A stretch of DNA of 64,000 bases. Source: Nannobrachium achirus (taxonomy: Eukaryota; Chordata; Actinopteri; Myctophiformes; Myctophidae). The stretch is from the NCBI GenBank assembly GCA_963921795.1, contig OY997641.1, positions 72,344,272-72,408,271 of the forward strand, read 5' to 3'. The translations under genes were made by a program, and so were the position numbers. Below are positions 1 through 11,173 of this stretch, piece after piece (position 1 is the first letter of the stretch; each line of letters opens with the position of its first letter). The notes below the pieces were generated by a model that saw nothing but the letters and a program-made list of their open reading frames with translations, was not told the DNA's origin and ran no database searches.

Positions 1-924
1 ACTTCGATTCAGCTGCTCCACTGGCACCAATTCAGCATAGCCACTGTCAATCATGTCTGTGAGGAAAGCTGTATATTCATCATGGAACTTTTCATTTCTG
101 TTGAACTTGCGTTTCAGGCTCTGGATGCGTTGTTCTGCAATACAACGGTTGTTCGGCATGATGGGATCTTCTTCTTTGAAAGGTAAGTTTAAACTGTAAT
201 GTCCATCTTTAATCTTTGCCGAGTGGTTTACAATATCAAGGAATTTGACTTCTTCTCTTGACATTTCCTCTGTTTCCTTACTGGCTCTTTCACTGAAATC
301 CTGATTGTACTGTTTGACAAGTAACTCTTCCAGGTTTAGAATAGATATTCTATTGACAGCAGCAGCAGGGCAACCATTCTCATCCCTGATGGTGCCATCT
401 CCTTTTAGGGGACCATAGATGACCCACCCCAATAGGGTCTTTACAGCGTATGGTCCATCTGCCTGGCTATTGACCACCTCCCAGGGTTCCAGTAACTTTG
501 AGGCGTTTGTGCCAATTAGGAGGTCAATGCCAGAGTCTAATTCAGGTATGGTAATGTGGTTCAGATAAGGCCATTGTGACAAGTCCTGTTGTTTTGGAAT
601 ATTGTGTTGAGAGACTGGCATGGTTTTGTGAGTGAACACATCAGGCAGTGGTATGAAGACATTTGAGTCCATCCTAGCTATTTCCAGACCAGTGATATGG
701 TGACTGGTTTCAGGCTTGACCTGATTCATCGTACGGAGAAGAATGTTTGTTATTTTTCCAGGAATGTTAAGCCTCCTCATTAGGCTGTCTGTGCAGAATG
801 TAGAGGTGCTTCCATGGTCTAAAAAGGCATAGGTTTGTAACACTGTCTCTCCCTTGTGGCTCTTCACCTGAACTGGCACGATGGAAAAGATGGAGGTTGT
901 TTCATCACCAGCCCCAATATGTCC
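1..924 (-). CDS. BEL/Pao retrotransposon pol, N-terminal part (partial)
   Basis: The minus strand is open for about 300 codons from roughly 924 to the window edge, in a different frame from the gag gene beside it. The reading starts at a GHIGAG-like stretch and passes an aspartic-protease-like core (LDHGSTSTFC, where D-H-G would be the active-site turn). It then runs through a segment resembling the region between protease and reverse transcriptase in BEL/Pao polyproteins (TLLGWVIYGPL, then CIAEQRIQSLKRKF). That order of parts is known for BEL/Pao pol; the reverse transcriptase, RNase H and integrase would lie left of the window. The pol frame sits +1 to gag and is closed by a TAA just upstream of the junction, so the two frames share only about 30 nt. 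This may be a mutation or a programmed shift. No stop codons interrupt the visible part, which suggests a fairly young copy. Confidence 0.8.
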
Positions 925-3127
925 ACGTGTGAGGTGAGATTACAGCATTATTTCCGAGAGTCTTCTGTTGTGTCTGTTCGTTTTGTTCAATGTGGAGTAA
1001 GTTGGGATGTTTCAGTTTGCATGTATCACATATTAAACGTCTTTTGCAATTCCTGCTTAAGTGACCTCTTTTTAAACACCCAAAACAGACCCCCTTTTCC
1101 TTTAGGAAGTCTATCTTCTCTCTGTGTGTTTTCTTCTTCATTTGTGGACACTTCTCCAATATGTGATTACTTTCATTACACAACAGACAAGGTGAACTGA
1201 TGAATGCCTTTTTCTCCTCTCCACTTGACTCTGATGCTGTTACTATGGGTGTTACAGTTGTTGCAAAACTGCTTCTTTGACTTGACTTTGGTTTAATGAT
1301 GGTTGAGGGTTTGGCAGTTGTGGTTTGTTTAGTGTCCTGGATGTTTCCAAACAGTGGGTCGGACAGTACTTTGACTTGTTTTTCAATAAAGTTAACAAGG
1401 TGAGAAAACATTGCCCTTTGACCACGCTCCTGTAGTTCACATGCCCTGTTCCTCCATCCTTCTCTGAGCCTGTATGGCAACTTCATTAGAATTGACCTCA
1501 TATTAGAAACCACATTCATTTCATCCATATAGGCTAGATTGTCCATTGCATTGTGACAACCTCTGAGGTAGAGAGAGAATGCTTGCAAACCTTTAACATC
1601 CTCCTGTTTAATGGGTGCCCAGGCAAAAGCCTTTTCCATGTACGCAGTTGCAATTTTATGCTCATTTCCAAAATTCTCTTTGAGCAACTGTTTTGCTTTT
1701 TGATAGCCTTGAGATGAAGGCAGATGTTGGCAGCTGCGGACCAGGTTCTTTGGGTGCCCTCGTGTATACTGTTCCAGATAATGAAGACAGTCACTAAAGT
1801 TGTCTGTCTTTTTCTCCACTCCTCCTTCAAATGCCCTCATAAACATCTCATATTGTAGTGGATCACCATCATAAATTGGAATGTCTCTCGGGGGTAAAGT
1901 AGAGTACATATTTTGTTTCACCAGTAATGTTGATATGTCATTCTGTTTTTGTAACATATCACAAATGTCACCTGCAGGGGGGTTAGTATGACCGTCATGA
2001 CCAGAAACACCATATACATTTTCAGTTTGCACATTTGGAATAGGTACATTGTCAACCTGCACAGTTTGCCTGAGGAGAGAGTATTGCGTTAGTGGACCTT
2101 TTGCAGATTTCCCATATAGTGCTTGTTTTGGCCTCACAGCCTGTGGCTGGGAGGGAGGCCTTGTTTTCATTGACACTTTTCCCGTTTGTAGGGTTTGATC
2201 AGGTAAGTATGTGGTGTTTGGATTGAATGAAGTTGTTTTAGCTGCAGCAGCTCCCTTTTGTGATTCTGATACTTTTGAGCTGCCCCTTGATGCCCTTGTC
2301 TCCAGAACATGGGCCTTTGCATTAACTGCTGCTAGCATTGTCTCCATTTCCAATGTTTCCATGTCTTTTCTGAGTTGTTCCTGTTGTGCCTCAATTTGAT
2401 GTTTCTTTGCAAGGGCAGCAACTTGTTTCAGGAGAGCAGCCCTTTCAGCCTGGGCAAGTATGAGAGCAGATGAAGTTGTAGATGCTTTTGATGTTGTTGA
2501 CTTGTGTGTGGATTTTGCAATGTTTGACACACTGTCCAGGGGACCAATCTCATCATTGAGTCTTTCACTCTCTGTGACATGCATTTGTTGTTCATTTTCA
2601 GACTGAGTTTCAACATGGACAGGTGTTTCACAAGTGGTAAGTATTGTTTCAGCAGTGATATGCATCTGTGGCTCATTCTGAATTGTGACTTGTATTTGCT
2701 GTTCCTTTTGCTGTTCATTTCCAACAGTAACATGCATTTTCACTTCAGATAGCCACACGTGTACATCATCTATGAAATCCTCCAGTATTTGAATTTTTGG
2801 CTGAAACCATTTATTTTGCCTGTCAATTTCCTCCTCAGGTAATGGCAAAACAACCAATGAAGCATGACTTTCTCTTGCTTGACCACACAGATCAATTATT
2901 TCATCCAAATCACATTTTACTGCATTTACATTCTCATTTTCCTTCATGAGCTCCTTCAAAGTCTCTCTGACTTTAGCTGCCTTTTTTACACACAAGCCTC
3001 TTGTCTTGTGTGTGTTTTCAATCAACAAGTCAAGGCCTTTAGCTGTATGTGTGACCACTCTTTTTTCCTTTGCAGGATCCTTTGTAATGTTGCCATCTTG
3101 GGGCAGAGCATCACCATTGCCAGACAT
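905..3127 (-). CDS. BEL/Pao retrotransposon Gag-like protein
   Basis: A 740-codon frame starts at ATG (MSGNGDALPQDG). The first ~300 residues are charged and coiled-coil-like, with several QQMHVT-type repeats. From about residue 410 comes the DUF1759-type domain of BEL/Pao Gag (IPIYDGDPLQYEMFMRAFE, later QRAMFSHLVNFIE). The C-terminus holds two CX2CX4HX4C zinc knuckles (CLLCNESNHILEKC near 647 and CFGCLKRGHLSRNC near 681) and a CDTCKLKH motif. In this family Gag packages the element RNA. The frame ends in TGA at the point where the pol frame takes over, so an intact Gag-Pol fusion would need a +1 shift or repair of a small indel. The family assignment is strong; whether the element is active is unknown. 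Confidence 0.85.
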   Translation of the reverse strand: MSGNGDALPQDGNITKDPAKEKRVVTHTAKGLDLLIENTHKTRGLCVKKAAKVRETLKELMKENENVNAVKCDLDEIIDLCGQARESHASLVVLPLPEEEIDRQNKWFQPKIQILEDFIDDVHVWLSEVKMHVTVGNEQQKEQQIQVTIQNEPQMHITAETILTTCETPVHVETQSENEQQMHVTESERLNDEIGPLDSVSNIAKSTHKSTTSKASTTSSALILAQAERAALLKQVAALAKKHQIEAQQEQLRKDMETLEMETMLAAVNAKAHVLETRASRGSSKVSESQKGAAAAKTTSFNPNTTYLPDQTLQTGKVSMKTRPPSQPQAVRPKQALYGKSAKGPLTQYSLLRQTVQVDNVPIPNVQTENVYGVSGHDGHTNPPAGDICDMLQKQNDISTLLVKQNMYSTLPPRDIPIYDGDPLQYEMFMRAFEGGVEKKTDNFSDCLHYLEQYTRGHPKNLVRSCQHLPSSQGYQKAKQLLKENFGNEHKIATAYMEKAFAWAPIKQEDVKGLQAFSLYLRGCHNAMDNLAYMDEMNVVSNMRSILMKLPYRLREGWRNRACELQERGQRAMFSHLVNFIEKQVKVLSDPLFGNIQDTKQTTTAKPSTIIKPKSSQRSSFATTVTPIVTASESSGEEKKAFISSPCLLCNESNHILEKCPQMKKKTHREKIDFLKEKGVCFGCLKRGHLSRNCKRRLICDTCKLKHPNLLHIEQNEQTQQKTLGNNAVISPHTWTYWGW

Positions 3128-3179
3128 GATAGTTCTTTCAGTTTCAGCCTCCTCACACTCACCCAGTAGAGCTGCAGGT

Positions 3180-3818
3180 GTGTCCTATCACCCACATTAG
3201 GAGGCAGTTGGCTGAGAAACAATCTGTCTTTTGTGGCTCCTTGTCCTTTGTTCCTTCGATGTCCTTTGTTTCACTCGTAGAGCGTCCTTCTTACTTGAAT
3301 GTAATGCGCATTACTTCACAGGTTGTAGTGAGGGGTGATCCTACGCAGTATGACACAGAAACAAACAATGTAATGTCCAGTCCAAAGTTTCCAGTTTGAG
3401 GTGCATTTATTTACATGAAGGTTTTCAGTTGAGAATGAAACATACCATTGATATTGCAGTATTGGGTTCTGAAGTGGTTTTCTGTATTTCTGTTTGTTTG
3501 TCTGCTGGTCTGCTGGTAAGAAGGGTGTGCTCCCCAACCCGTGTCCTAGTCCTACTGAATCTGCTGAATGCTTCACCTGTGGCCCTCAAGTAACCTACCC
3601 AGTGCAGAAATCTAGAGCCCACCACCTAGTGTTCGTTAACATAAACTGCATCCTAATCAGAAATAATAGGCCTAACATAATGGCTCCTACAGGTGCCATC
3701 CCTAGAAATTCCCCACAGTCACTGCAGTTAGTGAATGAACTAAAGAGGCTGTGTTTATACTACAATGTATTTTCCTAAAACAATGGAGAGCTGTGTAAGG
3801 CAGCAACAATGGTTGTCA
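3180..3818 (-). repeat. Probable 5' LTR and leader of the BEL/Pao element
   Basis: The stretch just upstream of gag on the minus strand has LTR-like signals in the right order: a TGACAACC start near 3818, a TATAAA box near 3754-3760, and an AATAAA signal near 3409-3414. The second LTR is outside the window, so the boundaries are inferred. No clear primer-binding site was recognised. Confidence 0.4.
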
Positions 3819-4511
3819 GAACTGTATCCCCCCTCCCTAAAGTAAAAAGTGAAATGGTGCTAAAAAAAATAATTAACGACCACTCGTTGAAAATGCGCAT
3901 TTGACCCAGATTTGATCACAGGCAATCAACAGCACAAAATGAATGGCAGCTGTTACAAGCCTTCTCTTTGTTTTGCACATGTGTCAATTGTTTTATCTGT
4001 AACCTAGATGTCAAATAACCTGTTCTCAACCTGTGAGAACTTCTCACCTTTTTTGTGATGTCCACGTTGACTTTTACACTAGCAGCAGTAGGCTACTCAC
4101 TGTGTGTTAATTTAGTTTGGAGGGTGTGTTAGTTTATATTTGGAAATGTGTTTTTGGGATGAAGTGCAGCTGGGATCTCAATGCATCATATTAGCCTATT
4201 CATTATTGTTCATTGCTGCTGCCGCCCACACCCGTTTTGAACCCTAAAAAAAATCCAAATTATTTACAGTAAAAAAAGAAAGAAAGAAAATAAAATTCGC
4301 AATGCCCACCCAAGTTTAGGTTTTAGGCATAATTTTACTGTTGTAAATATCATGTTGTAGGGGAGGGTCAATCTTTTTTATTTTAATGCTTGGGGAGGGT
4401 CATTGATTTTTCCCCCAATTGAGAGGGAGGGTAATGGCATTTTATAAAGGGGCTTATACATTTTCTCCAGTAACACCCCTCAATAAAAAAACGACCCCCC
4501 CCCCCCCCCCT
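3819..4511. other. Gene-free spacer with a poly-C run
   Basis: No coding frame or clear element end is seen here. It is AT-rich and contains two similar GGGGAGGGTCA stretches (about 4360 and 4392). It ends in a run of about 17 C (4494-4510) directly against the truncated 5' end of the LINE. Confidence 0.6.
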
Positions 4512-5279
4512 TAACGACAACAAATTATCAATTCACTTGGGAAAAACTGAGTCCATCCTCTTTGGATCAAATCATAACCTCAAAAAAGTCGATAACTTCA
4601 CAATCAAAGTGGGTGACAAGGTCATAACACGAAAAAACCAAATCTCTTACTTAGGATGTATCCTTGTAGCTAATCTTTCCAGTGAAAAGATGACTTCTAA
4701 AGTAATAAATAAAATCAACCAACGAACTCGCTTCCTACAGAGGATCGCCCCAATGGTCAATTTCAACACACTGAAGAGTGAAGACCATAGCTGGTGCAAT
4801 AATCCAGCCCCTATTTGACTACGGAGTTCACGTATGGTATCGTGACACCCCACAAGCCCTTAAAACTAAACTCCAAACAGCCCAAAATAAACTAATTAGG
4901 GTCCTGCTTATACCATCCCTATCAGACTCACCTCACCGCTACTCACCAGCTAAGAGTGGGGTGGCTCAGAGTAGATGACAGAGTACAGCAACTTGCAATG
5001 GGCCTGTTGTACAAGATACACTACACCACTATGATACCCAAGTACCTGTCAAAATACTTTATAAACATTAAGGATGTCCATAATTACAACACCAGAGGCA
5101 GCGCCACAGATCACTTCCAACCCAGAGTCAAAACCAACAAAGGGTCAAACTCGTTTTTCTGCTATACCACCAAAATGTGGAAAGCCTTACCAAAGGCCAT
5201 AAAGGAGTGTGGATCACTAGCATCCTTTAAAATTGCCCTGAAAAACCACTTACAGGCAGCAGCCGTTCGCAACTGGTAA
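4512..5279 (+). pseudogene. LINE reverse transcriptase, C-terminal fragment
   Basis: The translation matches the end of a non-LTR retrotransposon reverse transcriptase: GKTESILFGS, then ISYLGCILVANLSS, then FDYGVHVWYRD, then LGWLRV-type and SKYFINIKDVHNYNTRGS segments. The pieces sit in three frames, changing near 4780-4797 and near 4960-4975, so at least two indels break it. Coding similarity begins immediately after the poly-C run, so this is the usual 5'-truncated LINE insertion. The exact clade (I/Nimb-like or CR1-like) cannot be settled by eye. Confidence 0.75.
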
Positions 5280-6076
5280 AAAAACTAGACCAGGTCAACC
5301 TGGTTGTGCCAGACCCCGGTTCTGCCAACCCCCTGTCTGTCATCATCATTTATGACATCATGCCTTTTGTAGGCATGTCATCATCATGTCATCATCATAT
5401 ATACCCTTTATATAGAAAAGGGACAGACCGACATTTGCTTATGTAGGCCTACCCATTTCATGGGTCTGGCAAACAAACCTAGCCCAACCTTCCCCTCCCC
5501 TGCCCTGTTTGTTTAGACTAAAGCCCTTTGCACACAGGACAGTTGCGTTTTTTTCGTTTGTGGCATGAATAAAACGCATTGGATTTGGTGTGCAAGGCTG
5601 TGCAGAATCGGCGCTGCGGATCCAAAAAGGAGTCATAAAAGGAGTGATGAGTTTTTTACCGCATGCGACAAGACGCACAAATCGAACTGGGTTCGATCGA
5701 GAAAAAAACGCACGGCGGCAGCCACTCGTCGCACGGCTAATTCGGAGCCGGTGTGCATGAGGTCATAGAGAATCATTGTTTTCTTTTCAAAAAATTATAT
5801 TGTCCGTTTTATCCGTGCAGTTAAACGCGCCTGTGTGCAAGGCCCTTTACTGTTTTCTTTTTTTGTTTTTCTTTACACATCTACTGCATAGTACTGTGTT
5901 CTATTTGTCTGTCATTCAATGTTATATGAGATACTTTAATGGTTTCCAGTGGAAATAAGCTTAGTCTTTTCATGGATCTCCTTTTAGTAGACCTTGTACC
6001 AGTGAACTGTACCGTCATGAAACTGTACCTTTTCCTATGCAAACTTCTAATAAAGTCTTCAATCAATCAATCAAAA
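5280..6076 (+). repeat. 3' UTR and tail of the LINE
   Basis: The sequence follows the LINE coding end, is split by a MITE (5520-5848), and finishes with an AATAAA signal near 6048 and an ATCA-type tail at about 6058-6076. Fragments of the same 3' end recur at 14750-14930 (+), at 59250-59308 (+), and at 60742-61715 (minus), which confirms a mobile family with this terminus. Confidence 0.7.
5520..5848. mobile_element. MITE nested in the LINE 3' UTR
   Basis: The element is 329 bp. Its inverted ends are AAAGCCCTTTGCACACAGG on the left and the complement of an imperfect copy on the right. It is flanked on both sides by ACT (5517-5519 and 5849-5851), a 3-bp target duplication. No coding capacity is seen. 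Confidence 0.65.
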
Positions 6077-6087
6077 AATGTCTGTTA

Positions 6088-6260
6088 AGGCTTATCCATA
6101 CTATGACCGAAATGTTCGGTGAGTTTTGTTTTCCGACGTGCAAATTTCCGAACTCCCGTTCGGTCCAATGCTTTTCAGAAGTCCCGAGGGATATAATTTT
6201 ATGGTAGAAAAGGACCTTTTGACCGAAAACGGCGGTTTCGGTCATAGTATGGATAGGCGT
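6088..6260. mobile_element. Short MITE with TTA target duplication
   Basis: The element is 173 bp. Its inverted ends contain TATCCATACTATGACCGAAA on the left and its complement on the right. TTA occurs on both sides (6085-6087 and 6261-6263), as in PIF/Harbinger-type insertions. Removing it restores a TGTCTGTTACACACACAAC sequence that matches the repeat after exon 1 of genes 2 and 3. Confidence 0.7.
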
Positions 6261-6739
6261 TTACACACACAACACCACACTACACACACTGCAGGTTAGC
6301 CCCATATAGAACCTCACCCGTCGCTGCATACTGTTGTGCTCCGAGACGAGGTCCTATAAAGATTGCCCCGTGGGGGAGGAGAACGCCTCCAACGTTGAGG
6401 TAGAAAAAACGTTTCCCGAAATTGTATCCACAAAGTAAAGGTAGTTCCGAGCTCCCAGACTGTGATAACCTAACGAGGGTCAATAAAACATGAACCAGGG
6501 CACGAAACAACCCCTTAAAATCGCTAGTTTTGTCAGCCGGTCACCAGGCTTTCTGCCTGAAAATTCGACCCGAGGAGGCGCTAATGCTACCATTCCGGCT
6601 GCAACTTCCAGGCTTGTAAACATTACATACCTATCCTGTATAACTTTACAACAGGTTGTAAAGTAAATAAAACAGTAGGCCTACATACCTATCCTGTACA
6701 ACTTCACTACAGGTTATTTACTGTGGTTTAATCCTGTAG
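6261..6739. other. Relic of zinc-finger intron 1 plus unassigned sequence
   Basis: Positions 6261-6293 match the minisatellite that begins intron 1 of genes 2 and 3 (TTACACACACAACACC to CACACTGCAGG). Nothing recognisable follows at about 6300-6610. From 6620 there are inverted CCTATCCTGTACAACTT-type segments like those near 35700-35790. Confidence 0.5.
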
Positions 6740-6917
6740 TAATGTTGTACAGGATAGGTTTGTAGTGTGTTAATGAATACAAGAATTCAAGCCCAAAACA
6801 CGCTTGCCCCGTGTCAAATGCTGGCGATATTGCAACGTGTGGCACCAGGTATTCCTAAAAGCAACCTCTATGTCTATGTCTAAACTTATTCCTAAACTTA
6901 ACCTTAGTACCACTAGG

Positions 6918-8837
6918 GTTGCACTTTACAATAATGACCTGTTATAAATCATTTATAAACATTTATAAGCATTTTATAGATGAGTAATAAACATGAACAA
7001 ACTGTTTATTGACATTTGTAAATGTTTAACTAAACATTTATAACAGTTTTAAACATCATTTACATGTTATTAGTAAGGTATTAGTAAGTAGTAAAGTTAA
7101 AACTAATCATGAATAAACCATTTATATACATTTGTAAATGCTTAATAAATCATTTATAACTAATGCTAAAATTCACATAATGTGTAGGTAGGAATGCATT
7201 TACAAATGTCTGTTAAGGTGACCTCCATGTTTGTTCATGTTTAATATACACTTTGTAGATGTTATCAAAAGCCCTAATGTAAAGTGAAGACTATTCATTG
7301 CGACCATCAGGTTGCAAGTTACTATGAAAACCTCCCCCGGCTGTCTGTCAGTCCCTCCGTCAGTCTGTCCGTCACGTCACATCACGTCACGTCACGTCAC
7401 ACTTTTGGCCCTACTTTTATCTCCGGCACTGTTTCCCCTATCCATGCCAAACTTGCCAAACTGCTAAACATGAACAAACATGGAGGCCACATTAACAGAC
7501 AGTTGTAAATAATGAATAGTCATCACTTTACATTATGGCTCTTGATAACATCTACTAATGATTTATAGATGATTAAGGGATGTTTTACAAAGCATAACCA
7601 TGAACAAACAAGGAGGCCACATTATCAGACAGATATAAATAACCAGTAAGGAGATAAGCAACCTCATGGTGGCGCTAGAAGAGGGGCATGTGAGAAATCA
7701 GGGGTGGAGGTTGTGGTTTGGCAGCCAAGGAGTGTGTGCAAAGTTTGGCATGGATAGGGTGCGGTGCCAGAGATAAGAGTAGGGCCAAAAGTGTGGTGTG
7801 GCGTGACGTGACGTGACGGACATCCGGTGGAGGTTTGTATAGTAACTTGTGACCTCACGGTCACAATGAATAGTCATCACTTTACATTAGGGCTCTTGAT
7901 AACATCTACAAAGTGTATATTAAACATGAACAAACATGGAGGTCACCTTAACAGACTAAATGATAAATGCATTCCTACCTACACATTATGTGAATTTTAG
8001 CATTAGTTATAAATGATTTATTAACCCTTAAGTGCTGTTCGGGTCATTTTGACCCGTTTTACATTTTCATTTGAAAAAAAAAGGTAGAAGTTAAAAATGT
8101 TTCCACCTGAAACTCACTGGCCTTAAAGATTCTTCTGAGATGAACATGTAAAAAAAATATTTTTGCACTACACCCATGCTACACCCCCCTCATATTTTTT
8201 GAACCTTAAGTGCTGTTCGGGTCATTTTGACCCGGAAGCACAGAAATACACAGTATTATGCCAAAACACAGACACACAGTCACCCCCACTTCTAACACCC
8301 CCCTTCCGAAGCCCCATTCCGAACCCTCCCCCCCTTCCTATAAGCATGAGCAATATTGCCCAGTATTAAATGAAGTAGTTTTTTTTACATGGATTTCAGC
8401 TAAATCAGTAAAAACGCCTAGCTCTTTCAGTGTTTAATGTGATATAGCAAAGCAGAAATGCAAACATTTAGCAAATATATCATATGAATTGTTTGGTATT
8501 GAGTCAAAGTCAATGTATCATGATGATTTGTTAAGTTAAAATTTATTTTAGTGTTGTTTTTTTTTAAACCAATTATCCACCGGGTCAAAATGACCCGAAC
8601 AGAACGAAGGTGTAGTGAATCTGAACAGAACTTAAGGGTTAAGCATTTACAAATGTATATAAATGGTTTAATACCTTACTAATAACATGTAAATGATGTT
8701 TAAAACAGTTATAAATGTTTAGTTAAACATTTACAAATGTCAATGAACAGTTTGTTCATGTTTATTACTCATCTATAAACTGCTTATAAATGTTTATAAA
8801 TTATTTATAACAGGTCATTATTGTAAAGTGCTACCAA
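6918..8837. mobile_element. Long foldback element with arms of several hundred bp
   Basis: Both ends carry GCACTTTACAATAATGACCT as inverted copies. The arms stay complementary inwards to about 7455 and 7700, including a CGTCACGTCAC-rich segment on each side. Flanking bases resemble a diverged 8-9 bp target duplication when compared with the empty site near 35945. No transposase frame is present. A TTAA-target MITE interrupts the right arm. Confidence 0.65.
8025..8638. mobile_element. TTAA-target (piggyBac-type) MITE
   Basis: The element is 614 bp and begins CCCTTAAGTGCTGTTC, with an inverted near-copy at the right end. TTAA flanks both sides (8021-8024, 8639-8642). The empty site is visible in the left arm of the host palindrome near 7140 (GCTTAATAAATC), which proves insertion at TTAA. 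The first part of the left end recurs internally at about 8204-8237. Confidence 0.75.
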
Positions 8838-8889
8838 AACGGGGTCTAAACCAAACCTTATTCTTAAACGTAACTTCAGTAAAACTATG

Positions 8890-10077
8890 CTTTATAGACT
8901 TGTATTTATTTACCTGTCCAACAATTTCATTGTGACTGGGAAGACCACGGACAGGGATACGTATTCCTCGATGCAAAGAGCCTTGGTGGCAGTTTTGAGA
9001 GACTCCAGGACAGGTAACATAGTCTCTATTGTCTGCCAGTTGTCATCGGTCAACTCCAAGGTCCTCGCCTCGGCGAGTTTGGTAACTGTTCTGTCCGAGA
9101 GGGCGGCAGTGATGGCCCATCGCTGTTCATGCAGACGTTCCAGCATGTCATAAACAGAGTTCCAGCGGGTCGGGCACGACTGTATGAGTTTGTGCTTTGG
9201 CAACCCCTGCTGTGCTTGCTTGTTCTTCAGAGCAATGGTGGCTGGATTACTGTGATTGAAATGGCCCACAAGTCTTGAAACCGCACCTATCAGTCGGGTC
9301 GTGGCATGTGCTTTTAGCCCATCATTAATGGCCAGCTGCAACGTGTGGGCGAAGCAAGGCACCGACTCCCAGCTTAGCAAGGTTTGGTTTGCCAGCGATA
9401 TGTTGGCAGCATTATCATGAACGCAGGCAATAACTTTTCCTTCCAGGCCCCATTTCTGGATGGATGTGCACATGTGGTCGGTGAGGTTCGCTGCTCTGTG
9501 TCGCTCCTCAAGTGCTACTGTCTGGAGCACTCGACTTTTACCGTCAACAATGAAATGACATGTGATTGTCATATAGGACTCTGTGGTATTTGATGTCCAG
9601 CCATCAGTTGCGATCGATACAAATTCGACCTCCACCATAATCAGTTGTATGCCTGTTGTCATATTCTCATGCGCCACCCGGATCCTCGACCTGACCATTT
9701 TCCTCCCTGGCACTTTGTACTCGGGCTCCACGAAGTTCATCAGTTTGTTGAAGCCTTCGCCTTTAACGAAGCTAAAGGGCAGCATGTCTCTTGCGGTCAT
9801 TTCTGTGATGATGTTCGTTAAGGTTTCTGACCGACCGGGGCCGCAGCGACGGCTGCTAGAGCTTGTAAATGAAGTAATGCGGGATTGTGTGCTCTGGGTC
9901 TGGCTAGTTCCTGGTGTCGGCTCGTTGAGGTTTATGTCCAGGTGTTTGTGTTGGATGTGATTTCTCATCGTCGCCGTAGAGTTTTTATATGACAGTTTAC
10001 TTGAACACAATCTACATGACGTGTGTCTGCCATCTTCATCTAAATCAAAGTACTCCCAAACTTTGCTCTTTTTTTCT
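8890..10077 (-). pseudogene. hAT transposase with BED finger, N-terminal two thirds
   Basis: The minus frame opens near 10077 (after an in-frame TGA) with EKKSKVWEYF and a BED-type zinc finger (C-X2-C in CRLCSS, then MRNHIQHKH). hAT transposase motifs follow: ATDGWTSN (first catalytic Asp), VHDNAANI (second Asp), PCFAHTLQLAI and CPTRWNSVYDML. The frame stops at TTGGACAG/GTAAAT, a good splice donor, so the real exon probably ends there. The C-terminal hAT dimerisation region is absent, and the neighbouring sequence at 8888 is unrelated. The fragment has no initiator Met. In intact family members this enzyme cuts and pastes its own element; this copy is truncated and presumably dead. Confidence 0.75.
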
Positions 10078-10311
10078 CACTGACATGATGCTATGTGTGC
10101 CGTGTGGCTGATCGTTGTCCGCACAGGGAATGATGAACCCACAATGCCGTGCTGCGCTCGTGCTGCAGAGTCGCGTGCATGCACGCAAATGATCCACGGG
10201 AAAACTTAATTGGCACCTATTTTACTAATTTGTCATTTTAGCTTATTCAATGCAAACTTGTATTAAGACATGGCAGTAATTTGGGTAAAATAATAATAAT
10301 AATAATAATAA
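10078..10311. other. Spacer ending in an ATA microsatellite
   Basis: No gene is seen. A short (ATA)n tract lies at about 10289-10312, just before the start of the teleost repeat. Confidence 0.6.
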
Positions 10312-10374
10312 TTAAAGCTGCAAGCAGCAATGACCGGGCCCTCGCAGCTCTACCCACGTCACAAGGGGCAGCAG

Positions 10375-11173
10375 TTACACTATTACACTTATTGCCCTTT
10401 TACACTTATTGCCCTATTAGACTATTACACTATTACACTTATTACACTATTACACCTATTGCCCTATTACAGTATTACACTATTACACTTATTACAATAT
10501 TACACTTTTACACTATTACACTTATTACACTATTACACTTATTACACTATTACACTTATTGTGCTATTACACTATTACACTTATTACACTATTACACTAT
10601 TACACTATTACAATTATTACACTATTACACTTATTGTGCTATTACACTATTACACTTATTACACTATTACACTATTACACTATTACACTTATTACACTAT
10701 TACACTTATTGTGCTATTACACTATTACACTATTACACTTATTACACTATTCCACTTATTGTGCTATTACACTATTACACTATTACACTTATTAAACTAT
10801 TACACTTATTGTTCTATTACACTATTACGCTATTACACTATTACACTATTACACTATTACACTTATTACACTATTACACTATTACACTTATTACACTATT
10901 ACACTTATTGCGCTATTACACTATTACACTTATTACACTATTACACTTATTGCGCTATTACACTATTACACTTATTGCACTATTACGCTATTACACTATT
11001 ACACTATTACACTTATTACACTTATTGCGCTATTACACTATTACACTTATTACACTATTACACTATTACACTTATTGCGCTATTACACTATTACACTTAT
11101 TACACTATTATACTTATTGCACTATTACACTATTACACTTATAACACTATTACACTATTACACTTATTGCGCT
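10375..11173 (+). repeat. TTACAC-type minisatellite, first block
   Basis: About 800 bp are built from TTACACTA and TTACACTTA units, with occasional TTATTGCGCTA or TTATTGTGCTA variants. It is open in several frames only because of its composition. Confidence 0.9.

Larger units (their letters stand above)
6740..8888 (+). repeat. Sequence shared with intron 1 of gene 2, split by an insertion
   Basis: Positions 6740-6915 and 8840-8888 together match 35760-36000 in the intron of gene 2 (for example CAAGAATTCAAGCCCAAAAC). This suggests the region before gene 1 is a decayed copy of the same intron. The long palindromic element at 6918-8837 interrupts it. Confidence 0.6.
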
